A stretch of 64,000 nt of DNA from Diplocarpon mali (lineage: Eukaryota > Ascomycota > Leotiomycetes > Helotiales > Drepanopezizaceae), in assembly GCA_024741835.1 (NCBI GenBank), contig JAENRP010000033.1, positions 154,418 through 218,417 of the forward strand. The letters run 5' to 3'. Of the stretch, positions 10,357 through 22,471 are shown in pieces. The notes beneath the pieces are model-generated. The model ran no database searches and was not told the origin of the DNA. It saw only the letters and a program-made list of their open reading frames with translations. Position 1 is the stretch's first letter, and every line of letters starts with the position of its first letter. The position numbers and the translations under genes are program-made.

Positions 10357-13300
10357 ATGGCAAGCTCTCCGCCAGACTCGCCTGCGCCAGGCCCACCGGG
10401 GCTCGCGAGCGCATTCACGAAGCCTCCGCGAACAACGAGCCGCATGAGCATGACGAGTAAAGCTCCAGGAGCCGGAGGAAGCAGCAGAGCCTCGGACGAG
10501 GATGGAAAGACTGCGGTGAGAGTTGGTACGTCTTCCCCCTTTTTCGGAGCGCGGCGCATCTCCCGTCCACAGAGTCAATACTGACTCTCGATCCCCAGCG
10601 GTGCGCGTGCGGCCTGCCCTCAAATCAACAGACCCCGGATTCGACCTGATTCCGCAACGTTTCCAGCGACCTATACTGCAAGTCACCTCGCCAACGAGTC
10701 TGGCAGTTGATTCTCCGCAGGGCCGCAAGCTGTTCGTGTTCGACAGAGTCTTTTCCGAGGATGTTCCCCAGGAAGGAATTTGGGAATACTTGGTGGAGAG
10801 TACGAATGCCTTTGTTCAAGGCTATAATGTTTCGATGCTGGCTTATGGCCAATCCGGCGCCGGAAAGTCCTACACCATGGGAACCTCGGGGCCGGAACAG
10901 CAAGCTGACAATGACGTGATGGGTAAGTCCATCAGCTGGGCGACGCCTCTTGCGTTTCTCGGAGGTGCAAAGCTTGAGCTGATTGTGCTTCTTTCTTCTC
11001 TTAGGTGTGATCCCACGTGCCGCCACGGCCCTGTTTGAAAAACTCGAAGGTCCACCAGCTAGCAATCGAAATTCGATGTCTGGATTACGAGCCCCTACGA
11101 GATATTCCGTGAACGCCGCTGCTATGCTCGCGAAGAAGGCCGAGAAAACCTGGACTCTCAAGGCGACATACGTCGAGATCTACAACGAAATGCTCCGCGA
11201 TTTGCTTGTTCCAGAAAGCGTGCCGCAGAGCGAGCGAGGCAATGTCACTATCCGCGAGGATACGAAGGGCCAGATTCTCCTGACTGGCCTGCATCAAGTT
11301 GAGATCAACTCGGTGGAGGATCTCTTGGCTGCCCTCAATCTCGGGTCAATGATTCGCCAGACTGACTCGACCGCCATCAACGCAAAATCTTCACGATCGC
11401 ATGCCGTCTTCAGTTTAAACCTGGTCCAGCGCAAGAGCAGGCTCCAAACGAGCTCGGGGGCGGAAAAACGTCTCTCGGTCCCACTCGAGGCCCTGACAGG
11501 AGCGGAGACCATGGTCACAATTTACAGCAAGTTTCACTTCGTCGATTTGGCAGGGAGTGAGAGGCTGAAGAATACCGGCGCGCAAGGGGAACGTGCCAAG
11601 GAAGGTATCTCGATCAATGCTGGTCTTGCAAGTCTCGGGAAGGTGATCTCGCAGCTATCATCTCGCCAAGCTGGATCTCACGTCTCTTACCGCGACTCCA
11701 AACTCACCCGACTACTTCAAGATTCCCTCGGAGGTAATGCCATCACATACATGATTGCGTGTGTTACGCCAGTCGAGTTCCATCTCAGCGAGACGCTGAA
11801 CACCGTCCAGTATGCGCAGCGAGCCCGTGCGATTCAGAGCAAACCAAGAATTCAGCAGGTATCAGATGAGAGTGACAAGCATGCCGTAATCGAACGGCTG
11901 AAGGCCGAAGTAGCCTTTCTCCGGGAACAGATCCGAAGCAACGAGCGCGGCGGAGACCGCCGCGCTCATACCACGACTGAGAGGCCTGAACGGCCAAGTG
12001 AACGAGAGGTCGAGCTTCAGAATCAGCTGCTTGACACCCAGGAAAACTATACGACCCTCAGCCAGCGCCACGCAAGACTGATCTCTGAGATGGCCAAAGC
12101 TCGTGATAATGAGCTCGCCGACAACCAAGCATTCGAAAGCACTCTCGGCGATAGCGCCACGGAGAGACTGAAGCGCTCCAACTCGTTCGCGGAGGCGGTG
12201 GAGCAGGTTGTGCTCGAATACGAGAAGACCATTCAGACACTGGAGCAATCCCTCTCGAGTACCCGAGGCTTGTTGTCCAATACCGAGACGATTCTTCTGG
12301 AGAAGGAGACAAAGTGCGCCTACATTGAGACCGTCAACACGCAAATTCAAGCTCGATTGCAGAAGTTGATCGATCGGGAATCAAGCACGGAAAACTACCT
12401 GCACGATCTGGAGGCCAAGCTCGACGGCCACACTTCCGGTGAGGAGAAGAACTCGGCTATCATCACGGAGCTCCGCAAGGAAATTGCTCGTGTCCGAGAG
12501 AACGAAGCCGCCTGCGAAGACTACATCTCGACATTGGAGGAGCGACTGGCCGAGGCAGATCAGGATGCCGAGCTGATGCAGCGGGAGATTGACCGTCTCG
12601 AGCACGTTGTCGAGCGTCAAAGAAGCTTGGGCAAGCTAGATAACCTCCTGCACGAGCTTGATCACATCCAGCATGATGGGAAGGGTGCTGAATCAGAAGC
12701 CGTTGTCAATGGCAAGCGCTCGGCACCCGACCACCCCCAGCCACAGGCCCTTGCGAGCGGCCGGAACCGCAAGGATGTAATTCTTGAGACTGAAGAAGTA
12801 GAAGAGGCCGTGTCTCCAACCTTCGTTCCCGACGATACCCGCCAAGCAGAATTTGAGGCTCCGGAGGATAGTGGCGAGCCTATCGAGAAAGAGGATGCGG
12901 CGCTCGAGCGCTCGACGAGCCACAACCGGTCTCATTTCGTGGAGGAGAAGCTTGATGTTGTGACACAGGAGCTCTTCCATCTGCGTGTGGAACACGAATC
13001 CACCGTCAATGAATTCGACAACCTCGCTCGCAAGTATGAGGAAGCTCTCCGAACGTTGGCCGAACTTCAAGATGCTGTTGACGAGGCCCGTCATCCCAGC
13101 AGCAACCGTGATTCGGTCCTGTCTATGCCCTCGCCAAGCACGACAGGACCTACTTCTTTTTTAACCGACGCGAGGGTGAACGAGCTCAAGAACGGAGAAT
13201 CTTCATCCTCGCGATCGCTGTCATCGGAATTGTCCTCAGCTGGGGAATCACCCGCCACGATGGAAACATCTGATGCTGAAGCCACGGTGAGGAAGCCAGA

Positions 13301-15798
13301 GTCCGGGGATGCGACAAGCAGCGATGCCAATGACGAGACATTAGCGGTGGAGGTTCAAAGTCTACGGAAACTTGCTGCCGAGAAGGAGCAAGCTGAACGG
13401 TCGCTGGCTGAGAAGTACGCTCAGCTGGAAGAGCAATATACGGATACGCTTGATCTTGTGGAAGAGCTCAAGTCGGAAGTCTCGAAAGCCCGACTAGTCG
13501 AGGCATCGTCACAACAACGCTCGGTCACCCCTGTGATACGCCGCAAATCCAGTCAGAACGTTATGATTATCGACAAGGCCCACCGTGCGTTTGCGTCGCT
13601 GCGTAATATTGCCACGGAGAGCTTCGAGAATAGCCCTGACGTCTTGGCTAACTTTGAATTGAATCTCAACACTGCGATGCACGAGCTACACTCTCGCTCC
13701 GAGAGAGTACAGGAACTGGAGGCAGACAACTCTGCCGTGAAAAAGGAGATGGAGGCAAAGATGACCATCATCGCTGGTTTGACTCGTGAGAGATCCACCA
13801 GGAATGCATCATCCTCCATGGATATGTCGGTAGTCTCGACCATGCGCGATCAAGTTCTCCAGAGCGAGAATCAGATGAGGATGCTCCAGGAAACCCACGC
13901 GGCTCGGGAACAGGAGCTGCAAGCCGAATTACAAGGTCTCCGAACTTCCGTCGAGAAGTCTGCCGCCTCGTCTCAGGGCCATCAAGTTCCGAACGGGAAA
14001 GCGTTGGGTGAGCGCGACGCTGAGAACGAAAGACAGGATCGGAAGATCGTCGAGCTTCAGGCCGAACTTGCCGACTGGGAGCGTCGCCACCAGGTTGCCT
14101 TGAAGTCAATGGAGAGCTCTGAGAAGCATCTTTTGGACACCATTTCTGGACTGGAGCAGCAGCTGGCTCGATCGAAGAACGAGCAGCAAATCAATGAGGT
14201 TTCAGCTAATGCCGAGTACCAGGCTGAGAAGGTGGCCAAAGATGAGCTCGTTACCAGCTTGCAACAGGAAATTAACGAGCATAAGGCTGCTGTGGCCGCA
14301 AATGCTGCACGCGTGGCGGAGCTCGAGCAATCCCACAACGCAACCCGAGCGCAGCTGGACGCCGTCTCCAGATCGAGAGACGAATCGCATGCCGATGTAG
14401 AAGGTCATAAGATGCTCGTCGCCAGACTCGAGCAACAGATTGCCGAGCACGAGGTCATCGTCAAGACTCATCAAGAGGGCATGAGCTTGCTGCACGAGAA
14501 ACACACCAAGGAGCTCGAGGACTTGAAGTCACGATCGTACAAGGACCACGAAGCGCGTCTCGCAGAACTCACCGCCAAGCATCAAGCACGCACCCAGGAG
14601 CTCCAGACGGAGCTTGCCGAAGCTCGGGACGACCTCACCCAGATCGCAACCCAAGTCGCTTTTGCTCTTGGCGTTGATGTCACTACCGTGAAGTTGCAAG
14701 AGAAGATCACCGATCTCCTTGGCGTTCAGAAAGCCTTGGCTGAAGAAAGACAGAAAAGCTCCGAAATGGAGGCACATGTTGCCGAACTTTCCAGTATCAA
14801 TGATACAGTAATGCTAGAGCTCGAGGCTGTCAAGGCTGAGTTGGCCGAGCTCTTGGTCCAGACTGCCGACAGTGCTCGATCCAAAAACGAGCATGCTACA
14901 GTTGCCGAACAGTTGGCGGCTTTGAGAAAGGAAATGGCCGACCTGGAGACGAAAAACAAGAAGAATTCGCGACTGGTTGAGGAGCTTGAAGACCAACTGG
15001 CCTCGAACTTCGACCAGCATCAGATTGCGAACAACCGATTTTCTAGTCTCCAGACAGAGCGCAACGCCCAGCTCGACGAGGCAAATGCAGCCCATATCCG
15101 TGCCCAAACAGAACTAGATGCCATCAGAGAGGAGTATGCCACCCTGAAGGTAAGCATATCCGCTCCCATCTGCATGCTCTTGACTAATCTCGTAGGCCAA
15201 ACTCGAGGAAGCATCTCAGCTTGATAGTGGCTCTGACCCCAAGCGTTCCAATTCGAACGCCTCGCAGCTCCAAACACCTGCTTCAGCAGCATCTCTACCA
15301 TCCCCCCCACCCGCAATCCCCCTTCCGCCTCTCCCCGGCAGCAACGGAGCATCGGCCTCACCTAGTAACGCCGCTTCGATCCCCATTCCTCAGACCCCAA
15401 CTCTCGCCAACGGCTCAGCCAGCAAAGATCTGACTGCTTCCCAAATCCACGAGGACCAGGAAGCTCGCATACGAACCATAGAAAAACACCTTCTCGCTGA
15501 GAAACAACTCACTCAAACTTTGGAAGAAGCCTTGACGGATCTCGAAAAGCAAAGTAACAAGATGAAGATCGAAGTAGATGCCTGGCGACGACGCGCCGCA
15601 GATCTCGAGTCGGAGCTCAAGGAGGTCAAGGAGAAGGAGAAGAACGGAAGCCTGGACAAGGGCAACAGATGGAGCATGCAGCAGGTTGAGGAAGAGCGAA
15701 AGAAGCGCCGAGACGCCGAAGTCGCCAGAGCACACCTCGAGGAACGCATGAACGCCATTAGCAAGAAGAAGAAGAAGGCAAGTCTGAATTGTTTCTAG
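10357..15798 (+). CDS. Kinesin motor protein, kinesin-4/KIF4-like
   Basis: A microtubule motor of 1,746 residues with an N-terminal motor domain and a very long coiled-coil tail. The model is join(10357..10525, 10599..10922, 11005..15149, 15196..15798); all three introns are GT-AG and the joins restore AVRVRPAL and DNDVMGVIPRA. Motor motifs are the P-loop GQSGAGKSYTMG (about residue 140), switch I NAKSSRSHAVF (about 293) and switch II VDLAGSERLKNTGAQGERAK (about 344), then YRDSKLTRLLQDSLGGN and the neck region. The switch II and neck sequences fit the kinesin-4 group best, which in other organisms acts on chromosomes or spindle midzones or regulates microtubule length; family placement is from memory of motifs only. 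Residues about 400-1,700 are heptad-rich, broken by S/P/E-rich linkers. The last exon begins with a proline/serine linker and ends in a lysine run followed by ASLNCF. The start was chosen at the ATG just before the S/P-rich leader. Confidence 0.9.
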
Positions 15799-17107
15799 GA
15801 GTACTTCTCCTCTCTCAGAACTCTGCATTTTCGGTGTTCCTGGCTGCGACTTGTTTTTCCCACCTTTTGATCGACATTCACGACCTATTCTACGATTCAC
15901 TTGTCTTTCACCCCTTTTCCGCCAGCGCATAACTGTCACACGAAACCTGCATACTTTCGAATCTGAGCTGCGGGAGGCTATTGTGTCGAGGCATTTCTTG
16001 CCTCGTGTAAATTTGTAACGTGCGTTCCTCTGCGAATTTTTTTTGAGATACCATTTCGCTGGTGTTGGTGCGCTTGACCTGGAGAGGGGGGTTTTTTTTT
16101 TTTTTTCTCGCCTGCTACAGAGCAAGCTTGGGCTAGCACGATAAAAATGCGCTTTTTTCTTTGCTAATTTCGTGCGTGGCAATGTGCCTGGGGGAATTCT
16201 CGTCGACATGTATGGTGGAAGAATTGGGGTTGTGATGGGGACGTGATGGGGATGTGATATGCAGCAATGAAGGGCTGAGATGACATACTAGATGAGCGAT
16301 AGTGGGTTAGAGAGATTGCTTGCATAAAATCTCGCAACGGACCTGACGGTCGTGGCTCAGCTGCGGAAATGGTCGATACGTGGTACGGACAGGCGGTAGA
16401 CAGGAGCCAGAGTGTATATGACCACAGAGATATGTTTTACCACGTCCACTCACTGACATGATGATTTTGCAATGTGAAAACATCTCCTGTTTACTCGGAG
16501 GCAGAAGCAGAGAGCGCTCAGACGTCCCTTGATTAAGTGATTATTCCTCTTCAAGCGACATAACTTTGAACGTCAATGAGGTAAGAATCTGAACCCCGGG
16601 TGAGGCGTGTCTTCCCTTCTTGTGCCATAGGGATATCTGAGGCAATCGAAGCCAGTGCAGGTTTTCCTCTTTGGGTTGCACACCAAGTGAAACCCCGAAG
16701 ATGTAGACGTAAAGGGGAGAAGGAACAGGAAATATCGATTATATCTAGTTAATGAGCTTNNNNNNNNNNNNNNNNNNNNCGCTGTATTCTGTAAGACTAC
16801 CACAATAATGTGCAAGGCAGCAATCCTCGTAAATTTGCAACCGCAGAACCAAAGAACCTGAAATGCAAATGCAATTCTAATAAATGTATTTTCCTAGGGC
16901 CATTCGTTCTCATCTTCTCGATTCCCTCCTATGTTGCTGGCTAATTCGCAAATGCTAGGTGCTAAGACCGTTTCTATACGTGAATAAATAGCAATATGTT
17001 GTAAATTTGGTAGCTGGGGCTTGTATAATCCGATACGAGCGGATTCAGGAATATTTCCCCGCAGGTCAGGCAATGTAGGCATATTATATCGACTGTACTG
17101 ATTGTGA
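15799..17107. other. Convergent intergenic region with a 20-N gap
   Basis: This lies between the 3' ends of the kinesin gene (plus) and KAR5 (minus). It holds T-rich 3'UTR-like sequence, including a long T run at about 16,092-16,106, and a run of 20 Ns at 16,760-16,779. The minus-strand open frame 15,415-16,209 has no family features and overlaps the kinesin gene, so it was not called. Confidence 0.6.
16760..16779. other. Assembly gap (20 N)
   Basis: A run of 20 Ns between the kinesin and KAR5 genes. Confidence 0.99.
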
Positions 17108-18967
17108 CTAGATCATCTCGAGACGAAGATCCTCGTTTCTTGGCGTCGTTGGCGAACTGGATTGGACTGGTGTTGTAACCGCGAATCTTACTTCTCTAGG
17201 CTTGTGTGTGACCGAGGATGGCATGTGAGAAGAAGAGCTGACGAAGTTCCAACCCCATCGACAGGTAGCTAACAAAGTCGAATGTCGGGCCCAGATGATG
17301 ACCTCGCTAATCACAAGACCTGTCACAGGTCAATTGACGCATCCTTGATCGTAGATGAACATAGCTTACCCGAAGCTCCCAGGGCCATATCGGATTTTAG
17401 AGATGTGCTGAATGCACATCTCCCAATTAAAACCATGCTCGCTGGAATCGAACTGCGTAGCAGCCAGTCGAAACCACTCAGTATGAGAGCATCGCCCCAG
17501 AAATGCACATGCTCCACAGCCTGTCTCAATTCGTGGTTGATATCCGATGCTGCTCGACTTGCCTCGTTGAGCTTGTGGGCATGACCTTGAAGGATTTCGG
17601 TCGCGTTCATGACAGCCATCAATACTGATTTAGATTGCTAGAAATTTTAGTAAAGCAATTCTGATAGAGAACAAGATCACAAACTACCTCCTCTAAGGCG
17701 TCTTGGCGTTCGCTCAACGAAACAATCATAGGATTGAGCCTATCCTATCCAGAACATCAGTCAAGCTCGGTCTCACAGTGCTGGTGCAACAAACAGATAT
17801 CACTGTGCTAAGAATAGCTAGGCTCTCCTCAGTTATACCCATTATCTTGTTGATTTCACCCATTTGACTATGCATATTCGTTGTACTGGCTTGCAAAGCA
17901 TGCTCTTGGTTGGCTGAGACTTCGGCTGTGCTTGCGATGACCGTCTTTACGAACTGCTTCACCATGTGATCTGCAGTGTGGGCGTTTCGAGCGATTGAAT
18001 CCATTCTAGAATCAATATTCTGCTCAAGTAAGCAGTGGTTTGTCGCAGCGAAATGCAACCTTACCTCGGCATTTTTAGAGGCTGACTGAAATGCTTGCTG
18101 AAGCTTTACTGTCCACTGATTGGCAGTGCTGAAGAATGTCTTCAGATACGAATCAGATGCTCGTGCGTTATCCTTTATCTTCATGCGGATAATTTCCAGG
18201 TCTGCGTGTACGCCTTCAGAGAACTCGGCCATATTCTGGGCTAGGACCTTATGCAGAAGGATATGTTGATCTAAAGGTTGTCAGCACCAAGGAATTAGGA
18301 GCAGAGAATATAGCATGCCCTTTTCAAGTCCCAGACCCGCAGCTCGACAGAACATCACCGCTGTATCGCGGTAGCTTAGCCAAATGCCGAGGCCCTTTCC
18401 GTGAGAAAGAGCCTTTATACAATCGTCCTTCTGTTGGTGTGACACCTCCAATTTTCTTTTGTGATCCCGAGCGTATTCAAATAGGGCCGCGCTAGAAAAG
18501 GCCGAGCAGGATTGCGGGATATCAAGTTCGAGTCCTAGATGCTCCATCTCACAAACAGTGAGGCCTGCCGTGAAGGTCTCGATTTGATGTGTTTGAATGT
18601 GATCGCTGTCCAATTGATAGGCTTGCTCGTTGATGCCGTCAAGACTTCGACAGTTGTTCACGAGTAGTTGAGCAGCAACGCGGTGGCATATTGGTTTGCT
18701 TTCGAGACGCTTCAGTCGTATTAGAGCTTCTGTGTATATTTCAGGTTTGTAGGCATCAAGAAGCTCCTGCGGGTTGAATTTGGAGCCATCGTCAATGCCA
18801 ACAGTCCGATCCTGATCTACAGATCTGTTGGCAAAAGCTCTGAAGAGTAGGAGTGACATACAGTTATCAGTCGCTACAACATCGACCTCAGCTGTGTGCC
18901 TGAACGGGCTCCACGCCAGAGCAATCGCTGGTAGAACTGCCAGCAAGTAGGTGGCGGAGAGCTTCAT
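17108..18967 (-). CDS. KAR5: Kar5/Tht1-like nuclear envelope fusion protein
   Basis: Likely the fungal Kar5 homologue, an ER/nuclear-envelope membrane protein needed for fusion of nuclei after mating. The model has six exons read from the right: 18967..18319, 18270..18065, 18019..17804, 17744..17688, 17637..17370, 17319..17108, giving 535 residues. It begins with a cleavable-looking signal peptide (MKLSATYLLAVLPAIALAWS), followed by a cysteine-containing luminal domain (NCMSLLLF, CHRVAAQLLVNNC, TVCEMEHLGLELDIPQSC), then a helical region rich in Q/N/E, and hydrophobic segments near the C-terminus (around WLLRSSIPASMVLIG and GLVISEVIIWA). This order matches Kar5/Tht1, and the length is close to yeast Kar5. 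The first intron has GC-AG ends (18318-18271) with a good branch point CTGAC; the second (18064-18020) is 45 bp, in phase and without a stop, so it could be retained. Exon 4 is only 57 bp. No Kar5 partner is encoded nearby. Confidence 0.8.
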
Positions 18968-20107
18968 GATTGACGTATGAGACCCGATCGATTTTGAGCG
19001 CGAACGTGGGATTGTGAGGCCAGAACTCTATCAAATTTGCGTGACTGTGCTCTTGAGACTCAAGAAAAGTCCAAGGTGAGTTTAAGGTGACTTATTAGAT
19101 TCGAGAAGTTCCTTCGAACCGCGTAGACTAATACCTAGTTTGATCTCGAACTCGATTCGAGAAGACGTAAATCAGATAAATAGAAATGCAGGACTTAGTT
19201 AGGTTGTTTGCGTTACGTCCAGTATGATGCTGTAGAGGAAAGTGTACTTGGTACGTTGTTGAAAGAGGAAAGAGAGCTGGTGACTGAGGCGAAGACTTAC
19301 TCTTCGGACCCGAGATAAGCTTCAATTCACCTCGAATAGCCCAGGGAGAAACTCTTTGTAATTAGGTGATACCATATAGGGGCTTAGGCCTGAAAAGAGA
19401 ATTGATATGACCCAATGCAGTCTGGAAATCGTTGTCAAGGAAAAGACGCGTGTAAGAGGAAACAAACGAGTTGGGAAGAGAGCGCGCTTGACAAGCTATG
19501 CACCATTCCAACTCAACTACCCAAATGGTAAATATAGACCAGAAGCTACTTTGGCAAATTACAATACCCATATCTTTCTGTTGAAAAGAAGGACTGCCAA
19601 AGTCGACTTTACTATAGAAACTCATAACTCAGGCCAGTGTGATTGAAAATTGACAGTCGACTTCAAGCTAAATTTACCAAGCCAAGATAGGGAAAGATTT
19701 CAGATCCTACATGCAAGCAAGATAGAACAGTGCTTACTTCACTTTAAAATGTTAGTTGGACGGAGACTCCAGCAAGCGTTCGGAAATACCTACATACCTA
19801 CAGTTGCTCTCCTGTCATTCCAAAGCGGCATCCTAGTTACCTCTAAGCCAAAACCGGTTCATTGTAGGTTCTCAGCAGCCGAGTCGGCTTTGTATTCTTG
19901 ATTACATGATGGTTGAGCATAAGTGTATTGGTAAGAAACCCAATGTAGTAAATCTCTGTGGCTGGTTTGTGGTGGAAGAAGCTAGGCTTGAAGATGTACT
20001 GTGTATATTCTCGAGAGCTTGGCGCGAAGCACTCTGCACGTACCATCCGGATGGTCCAAAATCATACGTCTTACAGAAAAGCATCATTTCAGGTCAGCAG
20101 AGCTGTA
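18968..20107. other. Intergenic region between KAR5 and MRPL6 (divergent)
   Basis: About 1.1 kb of shared upstream DNA between a minus-strand and a plus-strand gene. No gene is supported. A perfect 14-bp palindrome (ACCATCCGGATGGT) lies at 20,042-20,055, 53 bp before the MRPL6 start. Confidence 0.6.
20042..20055. promoter_or_regulatory. Perfect 14-bp palindrome near the MRPL6 start
   Basis: ACCATCCGGATGGT is its own reverse complement. Such a site would suit a dimeric transcription factor, but it may also be chance or lie in the 5'UTR. Confidence 0.3.
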
Positions 20108-20961
20108 ATGCTTTCCACGGCACGCTCAAAAGGACTGGAGAGAGCAGTCTTCTCCGCTACCTCTGTATCTATTCCGGCATTTCTTCTCCCCGCGTTACCA
20201 GCCGTCTCTTCACGATCGTTCTCTTCGACGCCGAATCGCCCATCACAAATCGGACGGGCACCACTATCAATACCACCTGAGGTCAACTTTACTATTCTGC
20301 CTCCACCCATACAAAAGAATGACCATGGCTCCCCGATTTCTGCCCGACCCACGGTTCACATTGAGGGTCCACTAGGTACGCACTATGGACTTCTCCAAAA
20401 AGAGCAACTACTAATAGAATCTCAGGTAAGATGTCTATGACCATTCCTGCGTTCGTCGACCTCCAACACGACACGGCGATTCGAAAGGTATTTGTCACAG
20501 TCCAGGATAGAGAAATTCAGAAGCAGCGCGAGATGTGGGGTAGGCGATGAGATCCAGTGGTTGACAAGTATATTGATCAATTCTTAGGAACCACCCGCGC
20601 ATACCTGCAAAACCACATTCTAGGAGTGTCAGAAGGACACAGTGCTATCCTGAGATTAGTTGGAGTTGGATACAGAGCTACTGTGGAGAACACAGCCACA
20701 ACTGTTGAACCCGAATTCGAGGGCCAGCAGTTCGTGGTGTTAAAGGTCGGATATTCGCATCCCATTGAGCTTCCAATACCAAGAGGTATGAAGGCTAGCA
20801 CACCACAGCCAACCAGAATCTTGCTCGAGGGTTGCGAGAAGGAAGTAGTGCTACAGTTTGCTGCCAACATAAGAATGTGGAGGAAACCAGAACCATACAA
20901 GGGCAAGGGGATCTTCGTGAATGGAGAGAGCATCAAACTGAAGGCGAAGAAGATCAAGTAG
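20108..20961 (+). CDS. MRPL6: Mitochondrial large ribosomal subunit protein uL6m
   Basis: Mitochondrial 54S subunit protein of the bacterial L6 family, 251 residues. The model is join(20108..20375, 20426..20539, 20588..20961); introns of 50 and 48 bp are GT-AG and the first has an ACTAAT branch motif. The joins give GPLGKMSMTIPAF and REMWGTTRAYLQNH. The N-terminus is rich in S/R/A and ends in RSFSSTPNRPSQIGR, which looks like a mitochondrial targeting peptide. The two L6 domains follow, with the typical GVSEGHSAILRLVGVGYRA and C-terminal KPEPYKGKGIFVNGE blocks that contact 23S-type rRNA. The start ATG at 20108 gives a sensible presequence; an open frame continues upstream but lacks family features. 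The gene converges on MET22, with only 95 bp between stops. Confidence 0.93.
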
Positions 20962-21056
20962 TGCTGGACGTATCTGTATCGTATATAAGGAAGTATGAGA
21001 ACCCAACGTTCATCGCAAGGTTTACTATTTTTGTTTGATTATCAGGACTCTGCCAT

Positions 21057-22121
21057 TTACTTCCTCGCCAAAGCTTCCATCACGGCATCAAGTACCTGGC
21101 CGTGAACAGCCCACGGAGCTGCGACCACACCCTTGTTTTCAGCCAATGTCCGGCCCTTGCTAAAATCTAACCGTCTACCCAAAGTATCTGTGACTTGGCC
21201 GCCGGCCTCACGAACGATGAGATCGCCAGCTGCGTGATCCCAAATCTTCTCTTCATATGTAGCGCTAACAGGTAGTCTTAGATATATGTCACCAGCTCCT
21301 CGGGCAATTGAGCCATATTTTGCTTGTGAATCCATCCGAACACTCGGCTTGGAGACGCCGAGCTTTGTAGCAATTGCGAATTGGTCTCCGTGCGACGAAT
21401 GACCGGCCTCAACACTTTCGCAAAATGTTGCTTGAGTGAGATTTTGGACGGGCTTCATCTGAATAGCTTGACTTCCTCTCAGGCCAGCTGCACCCAACGG
21501 CCTGCTGATAGCACCTTGTCCTGCGACAGCAGCAAACAAAACTCCCTTTCCCTCAGCATCTGTTTGATCCACTCCGGACTGCGCGGTCAACGGTGCTGCA
21601 TCGTCGACTGGCAAATTCGGACAGCCCAAGACCCCCACCTTTACATCTCCATCAACCATAAGCGCCAGACAGACAGCATATTGGCCTCCTCTGAGGAATC
21701 CCTTGGTACCATCAATCGGGTCCAGTGCCCATATCCTGCCCTTGTTACCTCCAGCGCTATTTCCCGCATCAATTGCTCCCAGCATGGCATCTATAGACTC
21801 GATCGGTCCTCCCAAAATTCTCTCAGCTTCTGAATCGTGGAGCTTCGCCCCATCCACCAACGCCCATACTTGATCTCTTAACTTTTGGTTGTCTCTAAGA
21901 GTGCTCGCCTCCTCTTCACCTACGACTTGATCGTTGGGAAAGTTCTTCTTGATCGCATGGATGATAAGAGCTTGCGCGCCGAAGTCGCCAATGGTCACTG
22001 GTGAGGCATCGTCTTTGGAAATTGTGCCTTTGGTTTTCTCGTGGAATACCTTTTTAGTTAGGAGGGTTGCTCTTTGAACAGCAAGTTGAGCCACCTCGAG
22101 TTCTTTGCTGTACTTTGACAT
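21057..22121 (-). CDS. MET22: 3'(2'),5'-bisphosphate nucleotidase (Hal2/Met22)
   Basis: A Mg-dependent, lithium-sensitive phosphatase that converts PAP (and PAPS) to AMP (and APS), clearing the by-product of sulfate assimilation. The enzyme from ATG 22121 (MSKYSKELEVAQ) has 354 residues, very close to yeast Hal2. Key motifs are GEEEAS (about residue 67), DPIDGTKGF (about 130), which carries the metal-binding aspartates, and the C-terminal WDHAAGDLIVREAGG. It is a single exon. The frame stays open upstream to another ATG at 22289, adding 56 residues with a hydrophobic stretch (LVLLTSVFIVIVAV); I chose the internal ATG because it fits the family and has AAA before ATG, while the upstream ATG has a weaker context. 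It shares a 350-bp divergent upstream region with the Rsm1-like gene. Met10, also of sulfate assimilation, lies 7 kb away. Confidence 0.95.
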   Translation of the reverse strand: MSKYSKELEVAQLAVQRATLLTKKVFHEKTKGTISKDDASPVTIGDFGAQALIIHAIKKNFPNDQVVGEEEASTLRDNQKLRDQVWALVDGAKLHDSEAERILGGPIESIDAMLGAIDAGNSAGGNKGRIWALDPIDGTKGFLRGGQYAVCLALMVDGDVKVGVLGCPNLPVDDAAPLTAQSGVDQTDAEGKGVLFAAVAGQGAISRPLGAAGLRGSQAIQMKPVQNLTQATFCESVEAGHSSHGDQFAIATKLGVSKPSVRMDSQAKYGSIARGAGDIYLRLPVSATYEEKIWDHAAGDLIVREAGGQVTDTLGRRLDFSKGRTLAENKGVVAAPWAVHGQVLDAVMEALARK

Positions 22122-22471
22122 TTTCGTGACTGTGAAGAGGGATATTGGTGGGGGTATCAAGTATGAAGAAAGCAGAGAAGGACGCAGCCAGAATTTTGTG
22201 CGTACAGCCACAATGACAATGAAAACCGAGGTGAGAAGAACCAGGCGGGTGATTAAACGAGAATATCTTTTGCGATTATTTGGCTGCATTGATGTCGCAT
22301 GTTAGTCTTTGAGAAAGCTCTGGTGACGATATTCTCTTCTTGGCAATGTAATGCAGGGATCGCACGTCCCCTTCGAAGCTTCAATGCGGTTGACTCTCTG
22401 CCACTTGCCGCAGTTACCTATCTTTCTGAATATATACTTTTCCTACAAAAGACTTGCTTTGACTCGACCCG
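22122..22471. promoter_or_regulatory. Bidirectional promoter of MET22 and the Rsm1-like gene
   Basis: A 350-bp segment between two divergent starts, so it must hold at least one promoter for each gene. The part next to MET22 is also potentially coding for an N-terminal extension. No specific factor site was recognised. Confidence 0.55.

Noticed and set aside
15767..15804. A further intron at the end of the kinesin gene
   Set aside because: A GC donor with the TAG at 15,796-15,798 would give an intron of about 21 bp; the stop at 15,798 was kept.
15415..16209. 264-codon minus-strand open frame
   Set aside because: Overlaps the last kinesin exon and its T-rich 3' region; low-complexity composition.
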